Shown here piece after piece: positions 8,037-15,786 of a stretch of 29,484 nucleotides of DNA. This stretch comes from Avoscillospira sp045580485 (GTDB taxonomy: Bacteria; Bacillota; Clostridia; Oscillospirales; Oscillospiraceae): assembly GCA_045580485.1 (NCBI GenBank), contig JAZNNW010000087.1, positions 1 through 29,484 of the forward strand. Direction: 5' to 3'. The first letter of the stretch is position 1; every line of letters starts with the position of its first letter. The notes beneath the pieces were generated by a model that saw only the letters and a list, made by a program, of their open reading frames with translations, was not told the DNA's origin and did no database searches. Both the position numbers and the translations under genes were made by a program.

Positions 8037-8070
8037 AAGCAGCCCCTCTCCCACGGGAGAGGGGCTGCTT
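8037..8070. terminator. Hairpin after giant gene 1
   Basis: A perfect 15-bp stem (8037-8051 with 8056-8070) closes a CACG loop, 10 bases after the stop codon. The stem core CAGCCCCTCTCC is the one that follows all the giant genes, but the loop differs. The 3' side lacks a strong T-run on the plus strand, so it may protect the RNA end or terminate weakly. Confidence 0.7.
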
Positions 8071-8237
8071 GCTATGTTAGCTAAATTTTGATGGAAAGTT
8101 TTATTTAAAATATTGAAATGGAGGGGGAATTTAGAGAGATTATAGAAATAATGGAAATATAGGACCTTTTTGAGTCAAAAAGTTTTAATTTTATAAATGA
8201 CTTCAATTTCTTTTTTAAGTCGATTTAAAAATGATAC
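8071..8237. other. Gene-free AT-rich spacer upstream of giant gene 2, with palindrome 8166-8182
   Basis: There is no credible reading frame. The stretch is strongly AT-rich and holds one clear signal: CTTTTTGA-G-TCAAAAAG (8166-8182), a perfect 8-bp inverted repeat with a 1-base centre, about 55 bases before the -35 box of gene 2. It is a plausible binding site for a dimeric regulator encoded elsewhere, because gene 2 has no divergent regulator next to it. Confidence 0.5.
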
Positions 8238-8265
8238 TTGAAATTCCTACCAAATGTGGTACAAT
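8238..8265 (+). promoter_or_regulatory. Promoter of giant gene 2 with inverted repeat in spacer
   Basis: TTGAAA (8238-8243), a 16-bp spacer and TACAAT (8260-8265) form a probable promoter. The inverted repeat TACCA-aatg-TGGTA (8248-8261) overlaps the spacer and -10 box and could be a repressor site. Confidence 0.55.
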
Positions 8266-8278
8266 CGAAACATAAAAC

Positions 8279-8368
8279 GCCAATTTAGGGGCAGATATGC
8301 CCGTTTGGCAGGCAACTTTTTAATTATTTTATAAAAGTTGCGATCGTTTCAATTCCTAAGGAAGGTGG
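8279..8368 (+). promoter_or_regulatory. Structured leader of giant gene 2
   Basis: Starting near the predicted transcript end, GCCAA (8279-8283) pairs with TTGGC (8305-8309) around an inner GGGCA/TGCCC stem (8289-8293 with 8298-8302). A second stem GCAACTTTT/AAAAGTTGC (8312-8320 with 8333-8341) follows. The ribosome site GGAAGGTGG is at 8360-8368. The leader is unrelated in sequence to those of genes 1 and 4. I do not recognise a known riboswitch. Confidence 0.45.
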
Positions 8369-8375
8369 AAAGAAA

Positions 8376-11300
8376 ATGATGAAAAAGCCTATGATCCGGT
8401 GGATCTGCCTGCTTTTGCTGGTTGTGACTGTCATTGGTGTGACGGTTGCCGGTGCAAAGGGTGCTTCTGCACAGGCAGATGGGTTTGTTCTGGAGGACAT
8501 GCCCATCGTTCTGCCGGCCAATGCCACGGAAGTGGAGAAGACTGCGGCCAAGGAGCTGCAGCACTATCTGCGAGAGATCACCGGCGGTGCATCCTCTATT
8601 ATCACGGAGGCTGTACCTGTGGAATCTGCCATTTATCTTGGTGCAACCAAGTTTGCCGAGGCAAGCAATGTCACCTATACCGACAAGAACGGTCAGGGTG
8701 AAGGCTGGGCCATCAAGGCAGTTGGCAATAGTTTGGTCATCACCGGCGGTGCCAAGCGCGGTACGCTCTACGGCGTGTACCATGTGCTGGAGGATGAACT
8801 GGGCGTCCGTTGGTGGAATGCATGGGAAGAGTATGTCCCCTCCATGGACGATGCCGTGGTGCCTTTTGATATTGACCGCAGCGGTGAGCCTGCTTTTGGC
8901 TACCGTGATATCTACTCCAACGAGTTGATCTACGGTCTCAACTATACCCGTAACCGTGTCAACGGTTGGGCCAGCAATGCCCCCGTGGCCTACGGCGGCG
9001 AGATCGACTTCGGTCTGCCTTATCATGTCCATACCTTCAACCGTTATTTCCCGCCTTTCTACAAGGCTCCCGTCAATGATGACGAAGCCTACTGGCTGGA
9101 TGCCATCAACCCCGATCACACCGACTGGTTCGAGGAGCATCCCGACTGGTATTCCTATGACAAGGTCAGAGGCGAGCGCATTGGTGCCAGCCAGATGTGT
9201 CTGGCCAACGAAGAACTGATCGAAGTCTTTGCGGAAAAGGTCTGCATTGCCATTGATCTGTCCTACGAAAAGGCTGACAAGGCAGGCAAGGAGCGTCCCC
9301 TCTACTACTCCGTGACCCCCAACGATACCGACGGTCACTGCGAATGTGACGACTGCGAGCGTATTCTGGCAGAGAGCGGCGAGACCGGCAGACTGCTGCG
9401 GTTCATCAATGCCATTGCAGAAAAGGTGGAAAAGGTCCATCCCGAAGTTTATATCGAGACCTTGTCCTATGCCAAGTATCTGGATGTGCCTCTGGATGAT
9501 ACCAAGCCCAGACACAATGTAGTCATGCGTCTTTGCTCCAGCGATGCCGATGCCCTCCACGACTGGAGCCATCCCAACAACAAGATGGTTCGTGACCGTT
9601 TTGCCGATTGGGCAGCCATTCTGGAACCCTACCAGATGATTCTGTGGGACTACAACCTGAACTATGCCCAGAACGGTGTGTTCCCCAGCTACTTCCGTGT
9701 GGGTCCCGACTACCGCTATTTCTATGAACTGGGCGGTACCGGCGCTTTCGTGGAACAGGAGAACATCAACGAAAGTGAATTCTGGGATATGAAGCACTGG
9801 ATGCTGATGAAGCTCATGGAAGATCCTTATCAGGATGAGTATGCTCTGGCATGGGATTTCGTTTCCGGCTACTACGGCGAAGCTGCCGCAGAGTATATCT
9901 ACGACTACCTGCTCTTCTGGGAGGCAGAAGCTGCTGACCACTACGAGATCACCGACTTCTCCGACGACATCATGGATGCCGAATGGATCACCATTGAGTC
10001 TGTGCTCAAGGGCAATCAGTATTTTGAAGATGCTTTGGCTGCTCTGGAAGCCGATGACACTCTGACCGATGAGGAACGGGAACTGTTCATGAACCGTGTG
10101 AATGTGGTGCGCGGCGGTCTGGACCGTCTGATGCTGTTCAACTACTATGACTATGTGGATGAAATGGCTGAAAAGGGCGAAGTGTTCCCCCTGCGGAAGC
10201 AGGATATCGGCAAGCGGATGATCGGCTCTCTCCAGTGGCTGTTCGATATGGAACTGGAAGAGGATTATACCGGTGTCCAGTCTGTTAACAACCGCGGGCA
10301 CTATGGCGGCAGCGGTTTGCTGACCACTTATCAGGCCTATTTGACAGAAGAGGACGAGATGACCGGCGAGCTGATCGCCCAGCCGGAGATCCCCCAGCAG
10401 ATCTTTGACGACCATCCCGGTCTGGATGCTGCTCATGTTTTGGAATACTACTATCCCAATATGTACTGCGCTGCTGCAGAGGGCAACCGTAATGTCCAGA
10501 TTGTGAAAAACGGTGCTTCCTACCCCGGCGGTACGGCTGTTCTGTGGGATCAGAATGAGATCTTCAAGAATGCGGCATCTTCCAGCATTGGTCCCGATTA
10601 TTTCACCTTCAGCGAGACCAAGGCTATGGGCGGTCCCGGCAAGCTGTATCTGAACGATCCCATTGTCAATGACGGCGAATGGCATCTCTACCGTGCAGAG
10701 GATGTGGTGGTCCTCAGTCCCAGCAATTCCCGTGTGGGCTTCTTTGCCGAGACGCTCCGTTTTGAAGTGGGTCTGCTGAGCCACCTTTCCAACAAGAAGG
10801 TGGATGTCTACATGAATATGAAGGTGGAAGGCGATCCCTCCGGCGAAGATCCCAGGAACTATGCCAAGATCTACATGGATGCTGTCTACATCGTGGAACC
10901 CTGTGACAGCTACAATGTTCAGTACACCTCTGAGACCCCTGCCACCTGTGCTGCCCCTGCTACCAAGACCGGTATGTGCCCTGCCTGCGGTCAGCAGACC
11001 ACCACAGAAGTGGACGGTACCCAGCTGCCCCATGATATCATCGGCGGCTACACCTGGGATGCCGACAAGAAGGTTTACAAAGCAACCTGTTCTCTCTGCG
11101 GCGAAGTGGAATTTGACTTCCTGGGCGAGCTGCCGGAAGAACTGCTGCAGGAACTGATCGCCAGCGGCATCGACCTGAACAAGGTCCACGATTTCGGTCT
11201 GGGCCAGTTTGATGTGCCCGAAAAATGGGCAGGCCAGAGCTTTGTGGAAGACAGCGATTCTCTCGTTGGCAAGGCTGTCCGCTGGGATGCTGCCGACTGT

Positions 11301-14300
11301 ACCTACTATGGTTATTACATCATCAACGATGCCCGCCCCATGGCCCTTTATTGCGGTTATAACATTGATACCATCAAGAAGGATGATATCATCAATGACG
11401 GCGAATATCATCTCTATGCCCTGAAGGATCTGGTGGTTTACAACAGTGCCGCCGATCACAAGCTGAAGTTCTTTGATGAGTCTCTCCGTGTGGACTTTGC
11501 CGATTTTGAGTATCTGAAGGGCGCAGCCACCGATGTGTACTTCACCATGAAGGTCATCGGTGATACAGACTTTGATGAGAACTCCACAGAGCATCCCATC
11601 TATTACATCGACCGTGTCATCATGGTGGAGAAGTGCACCAAGCATGTGGCAGACAGCTATACCTTCGATGCAGCTACCAATACCTATGAAGGCACTTGTA
11701 TCAACTGCGGCAAGCCCGTCAGCCATGCATTTATGGCAGAACTGCCTCAGGAAATTCTGGACGCACTGGCAGAGACTGACAGCGATCTGGCTCATGTCTA
11801 TGAGTACGGTGTGGAGGATTTCTTCACCGGAGCCGAATCGGGAGAATACCGCAAGGTGGTCGAAGATCCCGCTTCCGCTGTGGGTGAAGCGCTGAAGTAT
11901 GACCCCACCAAAACCAGCGCTGCGGCAAGACATGAATATTTTGTCTTCTCCGCTGATAAGCCTTTCACCATGAACCATCAGATGTGGGAGAATTCTGTCA
12001 AGCCTCTCACCGGCGTTTCTCCCAAGGTCATGAACGCCAACAGCGGTGACGGTCAGTATCATCTGTATAAGATGAGCGGTATTCTGGCCCATCCCAACCT
12101 CAATTACCTGTGGGCCTTCGACTGGAATGTGCAGAACAAGTTCAGCGATATCCAGAAGAAGCTGGAAGGTCTCAATGTGGACCTGTACATTTCCATGAAG
12201 ATCGAAGGCGATGTGACCTACACTGCCGATCTGGATCTGACCAAGATTCCCAAATACTGGATCGACCGCATGATCGTGGTGGATAAGTGCGGCAACCACA
12301 TTCCCAACCATGAGCGGGAAGTCCTCTCCCAGCCCACCTGCTATCAGGGCTATACGGAGGCCGGCACCTGCGGCCTGTGTGGCAAGTACTCCGAGGTGGA
12401 AGACGAAAGCACCAGACTGCCCCATGACTTCGGCCCTTATGTGACCAATGCCGATGGCAGCAAGACTGCGTCCTGCCGCAACGATGGCTGCACCGAGACC
12501 AAAACCTTGAAGCCCAAGGGCGAACTGCCGCAGGTCATTCTGGATGATCTGGCTGCAAAGGGTCTGGGTCTGGAACATGCCCATGATTATACTGCCGACC
12601 AGTTCACCATGCTGCTGAACTGGTTTGAGGTGGAAAACGATGCCGATTCCCTGGTTGGCTATGCTGCCAAGGCCGATGCCTGGAAGGATGGCAGCCGCTT
12701 CAACCCCAACGACCTGATCATGGAAGCCAATGAGAAATGGGATTTGTCCATACGCATGACAGACGATTCTCTTTCTACCATCGGTACGCTGACCTACGAT
12801 ATGCTGAAGCCCAACGAGAACAAGGGCTATGTGGTCTATAAGTTTGATGATTACAAGATCCCTGAGGGTGCATTCAAGAGCCTGCAGATGTTCTCCTGGC
12901 CTGTTTACGGCAGTGCTGCCATGGTGGAGAACAATGTCATGGTGAATGATCTGGCCGCTTTGAAGGGTAAGACTGTGGATGTCTACCTCTCTCTGAAGGT
13001 GGAAGGTGCCCTGACCAACTGGTCTGCCGGCGGCGGTCCCGTCTGGTATGTGGATCGAATGGTCTTTGTGGACTCCTGCGAGGACTATGAGATCGAATAT
13101 AAGGACAGCGGCAAGGGCGATTGCGCCAGCGGCACCGAACTGGTAGGTGCCTGCCCTGTTTGCGACAAGCGCCATGTCAAGAGCGGTACCGGCAATCATA
13201 AGTTCGGCACCTATTACCGTTCCGAGAAGGATCGCTTTGAGTACATTGCAGAATGCGAATACGGCTGCGGCACCACCGACAGCAAGTTCGACCCCAGACT
13301 GGAAATGGAGGATCTGTTCCCCGAGGAACTGCCTCAGAGTGTCCGGAACCATGCCCTGTTCACTTACAGCTGCCGTGACTTCACCTATTCCTACGAGACC
13401 GGCTACCGTTGGGATCACGATCTGAACCGTCCCGTGGTGGTCAGAGACTACTACGACATGAAGACCGATCTGGGTAAAACGGTTATGCTCATGAACGAAC
13501 AAGGTGGTCTGTCCTGCGTCTTCTGGGCACAGGGTAATTACCCTCTTCAGATTCTGGGCGGCTTCAGCGGTGCTCAGATGATCGCCAATGCCAACGATGG
13601 TGAGTATCACCTGTATGAGCTGAAGGGTGTCCGTCCCATTACTCTGCCTGCTTACAACTATATGTACTTCTTCGGTGACTGGGATGTGCAGATCCACATG
13701 ATCGATGAAGATCTGGAACCCTACCGGGATCAGGTTATGGACTTCTACCTGTATATGAAGGTGGAAGGCGATCCCACCGGTGGCAGCGGCATCAACAATA
13801 TGCCCAAGTACTACATCGACCAGTTCATCGTGGCACAGACCTGCCAGACCGATGAGACCTGGACCGTCACCAAGGAAGCCACCTGCACCGAGACCGGCGA
13901 AATGGTCGGTAACTGCTCCGTCTGCGGTCTGGAAAACAGTGTTGTGACCACGCCTATGAAGGACCACAATGTTCCCGAAGGCGTACCTTACAGCCAGCCC
14001 ACCTGCCGTGACGATGCTGTTGTCAGAGGCAAGTGCGCTGACTGCGGACAGGTGGAATACATGACCCTGTACAATACCACTTTGGACCATGTCTTCACCA
14101 ACTATGTGAAGGTGGAAGACGGCAGCGGCAGGGAAGTGGCATGGTGTGACCATGGCTGCGGCGCCCGTCATTACCGTGACAGCTTCAATACCGGCAGCAA
14201 TCTGGATATTCCCGAGGGTGTCCAGCAGTTCCTGCCCATCCTGGGCGGTGCAGCCGGCGCACCCAGCTTCAGCTTCTCTGATATCAAGGAATCCGACTGG

Positions 14301-14837
14301 TACTTTGAGTCTGTCAAGGAAGCCTGGAGCAACAAGCTCATCAACGGCGTCACTGCAACCGAGTTCCGTCCCAACGAGACTCTGACGGTGGCACAGGCTG
14401 TGAAGCTGGCCTCCGCTTACCACGAGATGAACTATACTGGTGATGTCACCCTGGAAAACGGCTCTGGCAACTGGTACAGCTCCTATGTGGACTATGCCGT
14501 TGAAAACGGCATCATCGACAGGGGTTATGCTTCCAAGAGCACTGCCGAGATGAACAAGGCCATCGACAGAAGCGAATTCGTCTCCATCTTCGTCAAGGCT
14601 ATGGACGAAGGCAGCCTGGTTGGTTACAACGAAGTGGCTGACAACGCCATTCCCGATGTGAAGGCAGACGACGAAAACGCCGAAGCCATCTACAAGTTCT
14701 ACCGTGCCGGTATCCTCACAGGTTCCGATGGAAAGGGCACTTTCAATCCCACCAGTTCCATCAAGCGGAGTGAAGTGGCAGCCATTCTCAGCAGAATGTA
14801 TAATGAAAATGTCCGCCAGGCCATCACCCTGAAGTAA
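8376..14837 (+). CDS. Giant gene 2: DUF4838 surface glycosidase-like protein with tandem modules and SLH anchor
   Basis: A 2153-residue paralogue of gene 1. The ATG at 8376 lies 7 bases after GGAAGGTGG; a second ATG at 8379 is also possible. The signal peptide (hydrophobic residues 10-26) is probably cut after AGA at 27. The N-domain (GTLYGVYHVLED) and DUF4838 domain (SVTPNDTDGHCECDDC, WDYN, FVEQENINESEFWD) are intact. Repeats lie near 10398-10905, 11129-11638, 11742-12291, 12525-13080 and 13323-13845, with CxxCG ribbon segments between them, and three SLH domains start at 14274. It is the most diverged of the four in the DUF4838 region, so it may act on a different glycan. It lacks a divergent regulator of its own; the downstream AraC gene is convergent and faces gene 3. 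Its roughly 2150 codons contain no TTA, CTA or TCA, which points to strong selection on codon use. Confidence 0.9.
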   Translation: MMKKPMIRWICLLLLVVTVIGVTVAGAKGASAQADGFVLEDMPIVLPANATEVEKTAAKELQHYLREITGGASSIITEAVPVESAIYLGATKFAEASNVTYTDKNGQGEGWAIKAVGNSLVITGGAKRGTLYGVYHVLEDELGVRWWNAWEEYVPSMDDAVVPFDIDRSGEPAFGYRDIYSNELIYGLNYTRNRVNGWASNAPVAYGGEIDFGLPYHVHTFNRYFPPFYKAPVNDDEAYWLDAINPDHTDWFEEHPDWYSYDKVRGERIGASQMCLANEELIEVFAEKVCIAIDLSYEKADKAGKERPLYYSVTPNDTDGHCECDDCERILAESGETGRLLRFINAIAEKVEKVHPEVYIETLSYAKYLDVPLDDTKPRHNVVMRLCSSDADALHDWSHPNNKMVRDRFADWAAILEPYQMILWDYNLNYAQNGVFPSYFRVGPDYRYFYELGGTGAFVEQENINESEFWDMKHWMLMKLMEDPYQDEYALAWDFVSGYYGEAAAEYIYDYLLFWEAEAADHYEITDFSDDIMDAEWITIESVLKGNQYFEDALAALEADDTLTDEERELFMNRVNVVRGGLDRLMLFNYYDYVDEMAEKGEVFPLRKQDIGKRMIGSLQWLFDMELEEDYTGVQSVNNRGHYGGSGLLTTYQAYLTEEDEMTGELIAQPEIPQQIFDDHPGLDAAHVLEYYYPNMYCAAAEGNRNVQIVKNGASYPGGTAVLWDQNEIFKNAASSSIGPDYFTFSETKAMGGPGKLYLNDPIVNDGEWHLYRAEDVVVLSPSNSRVGFFAETLRFEVGLLSHLSNKKVDVYMNMKVEGDPSGEDPRNYAKIYMDAVYIVEPCDSYNVQYTSETPATCAAPATKTGMCPACGQQTTTEVDGTQLPHDIIGGYTWDADKKVYKATCSLCGEVEFDFLGELPEELLQELIASGIDLNKVHDFGLGQFDVPEKWAGQSFVEDSDSLVGKAVRWDAADCTYYGYYIINDARPMALYCGYNIDTIKKDDIINDGEYHLYALKDLVVYNSAADHKLKFFDESLRVDFADFEYLKGAATDVYFTMKVIGDTDFDENSTEHPIYYIDRVIMVEKCTKHVADSYTFDAATNTYEGTCINCGKPVSHAFMAELPQEILDALAETDSDLAHVYEYGVEDFFTGAESGEYRKVVEDPASAVGEALKYDPTKTSAAARHEYFVFSADKPFTMNHQMWENSVKPLTGVSPKVMNANSGDGQYHLYKMSGILAHPNLNYLWAFDWNVQNKFSDIQKKLEGLNVDLYISMKIEGDVTYTADLDLTKIPKYWIDRMIVVDKCGNHIPNHEREVLSQPTCYQGYTEAGTCGLCGKYSEVEDESTRLPHDFGPYVTNADGSKTASCRNDGCTETKTLKPKGELPQVILDDLAAKGLGLEHAHDYTADQFTMLLNWFEVENDADSLVGYAAKADAWKDGSRFNPNDLIMEANEKWDLSIRMTDDSLSTIGTLTYDMLKPNENKGYVVYKFDDYKIPEGAFKSLQMFSWPVYGSAAMVENNVMVNDLAALKGKTVDVYLSLKVEGALTNWSAGGGPVWYVDRMVFVDSCEDYEIEYKDSGKGDCASGTELVGACPVCDKRHVKSGTGNHKFGTYYRSEKDRFEYIAECEYGCGTTDSKFDPRLEMEDLFPEELPQSVRNHALFTYSCRDFTYSYETGYRWDHDLNRPVVVRDYYDMKTDLGKTVMLMNEQGGLSCVFWAQGNYPLQILGGFSGAQMIANANDGEYHLYELKGVRPITLPAYNYMYFFGDWDVQIHMIDEDLEPYRDQVMDFYLYMKVEGDPTGGSGINNMPKYYIDQFIVAQTCQTDETWTVTKEATCTETGEMVGNCSVCGLENSVVTTPMKDHNVPEGVPYSQPTCRDDAVVRGKCADCGQVEYMTLYNTTLDHVFTNYVKVEDGSGREVAWCDHGCGARHYRDSFNTGSNLDIPEGVQQFLPILGGAAGAPSFSFSDIKESDWYFESVKEAWSNKLINGVTATEFRPNETLTVAQAVKLASAYHEMNYTGDVTLENGSGNWYSSYVDYAVENGIIDRGYASKSTAEMNKAIDRSEFVSIFVKAMDEGSLVGYNEVADNAIPDVKADDENAEAIYKFYRAGILTGSDGKGTFNPTSSIKRSEVAAILSRMYNENVRQAITLK
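14274..14837 (+). repeat. SLH cassette, copy 2 (type A)
   Basis: This is the SLH region of giant gene 2. Diagnostic residues are PSFSFSDI, NEVADN and KADDENAEA. The first is shared with gene 4 and the last two with the fragment at 1-301, whereas genes 1 and 3 carry the B variants. Silent-site identity with the other copies is very high. Confidence 0.85.
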
Positions 14838-14849
14838 ACAAAACCCCAA

Positions 14850-14881
14850 AACAGCCCCTCTCCTGTTGGAGAGGGGCTGTT
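14850..14881. terminator. Bidirectional hairpin between giant gene 2 and AraC regulator A
   Basis: A perfect 14-bp stem (14850-14863 with 14868-14881) closes a TGTT loop. It begins 3 bases after the AraC stop on the minus strand, where it is followed by TTTTGGGGTTTTGTTT, a good intrinsic terminator. On the plus strand it lies 12 bases after the stop of gene 2. Confidence 0.8.
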
Positions 14882-14883
14882 CT

Positions 14884-15633
14884 CTACTTGCTGTAATGGG
14901 TAGGGGAGACGCCAAAATGCTGCTTGAATATTTTTGAGAATGCATAGAAGTCGTCGTAGCCCACGGCCTGTGCAGTCTTTTTGACACTGTGTCCCTGGCG
15001 CAGCAGGGGCAGCGCCTGTTCCATGCGATAATTCTGTAAATACTGCTTGGGGGAAACGCCCATTCTCTTTCGGAAAAGGGTCGAAAAGTAAGTTCTGTCC
15101 AAATTCAGCCGTTCAGCAATTTTCGACACATTGATCTTGAGCATATAGTCGGAATGAATAATGCCCAGAGCCAATTCAATGTGATCATGTTTTGTGTCGC
15201 TGTTATCTATGAGGACGGAAAAGAGTTCCCACAGTTTGGCGTAGAGGAATTCGGTTCTTCCCTTGCTGTTATTTGGGGCATTTTTCATATCCTCAAACAC
15301 TCTGGCTGCGGCAGGGCAGTGGATCACATCGGGGAGTATCATGGGCGTTTCCTCTGTCCGAAAGCCCACCCATGTATATTCCCACGGATCAATGGCATCT
15401 GCTTCGTAATAGGCCTCTGTAAGGGGCGGGACAACAAAAAGCCATCCTTTTTGCAAATGATACTCCTTCCCGTTGATGCGGAGGATGCCGTTGCCGGAAA
15501 TAATATAATGCAGGTACCAATCGTCCCGGGGGTCTGGGCCATAATTGTGATTTTTTGAACATTTTTCGTAGCCAAAATGTTCTGGAATTAAACTTTTATA
15601 TTCTTTCTTTATAATAATTTCCTGATATTTCAA
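14884..15633 (-). CDS. AraC-family transcriptional regulator A
   Basis: A 249-residue protein if translation starts at the TTG at 15633. The frame is open up to a GTG at 15681, but that codon lies at the -10 box of the gene's own promoter, so it is unlikely to be used. AGGGGCG sits 10 bases before the TTG. The paralogue at 22285-23034 has the same arrangement and the same length. Residues of about 30-115 form a cupin-like sugar-sensing domain (YIISGNGILRINGKEYHL). Residues of about 150-249 form the paired helix-turn-helix DNA-binding domain ending with FGVSPTHYSK, close to the AraC signature. It diverges from giant gene 3, with overlapping promoters, so it probably activates gene 3 in response to a sugar. 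It uses TTA codons, which the giant genes avoid. Confidence 0.85.
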   Translation of the reverse strand: MKYQEIIIKKEYKSLIPEHFGYEKCSKNHNYGPDPRDDWYLHYIISGNGILRINGKEYHLQKGWLFVVPPLTEAYYEADAIDPWEYTWVGFRTEETPMILPDVIHCPAAARVFEDMKNAPNNSKGRTEFLYAKLWELFSVLIDNSDTKHDHIELALGIIHSDYMLKINVSKIAERLNLDRTYFSTLFRKRMGVSPKQYLQNYRMEQALPLLRQGHSVKKTAQAVGYDDFYAFSKIFKQHFGVSPTHYSK

Positions 15634-15681
15634 TTTCAAAACGCCCCTAAAAAACAACAAAAATACAATGATTATACGCAC

Positions 15682-15711
15682 ATTTTAACATTCCATTTCA
15701 TTGAATGTCAA
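15682..15711 (-). promoter_or_regulatory. Promoter of AraC regulator A
   Basis: On the minus strand a perfect TTGACA (15711-15706), an 18-bp spacer and TAAAAT (15687-15682) form a strong promoter. The regulator B gene has the same -35, spacer length and -10. Its position shows that translation must start downstream of about 15675. Confidence 0.75.
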
Positions 15712-15776
15712 TATATAATATAAATTAGACAATTAGACATAAACACGACTTGGAAGAATCATTCTCAAAAAGGAAG
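15691..15776 (+). promoter_or_regulatory. Promoter and leader of giant gene 3
   Basis: TATAAT (15714-15719) overlaps the divergent AraC promoter region and has only a weak -35 (TTCCAT at 15691-15696), as expected for an activator-dependent promoter. An 8-bp tandem repeat ATTAGACA (15724-15731 and 15732-15739) lies just downstream. The leader is short, with no clear hairpin; the ribosome site AGGAAGG is near 15770-15776. Confidence 0.5.
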
Positions 15777-15786
15777 GCGAGATGTT

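Noticed and set aside
8349..14987. Minus-strand open frame of more than 2200 codons opposite giant gene 2, with similar long ones opposite genes 1, 3 and 4
   Set aside because: They are in exact codon register with the sense genes and exist because the sense genes avoid TTA, CTA and TCA. The predicted proteins have no recognisable domain, and the sense genes have signal peptides, known domains and ribosome sites.
15703..15708. ACATTC-N9-GAATGT inverted repeat (15688-15708) as an AraC operator
   Set aside because: The arms are not kept in the otherwise similar promoter region of gene 4, so it may be chance within AT-rich DNA.
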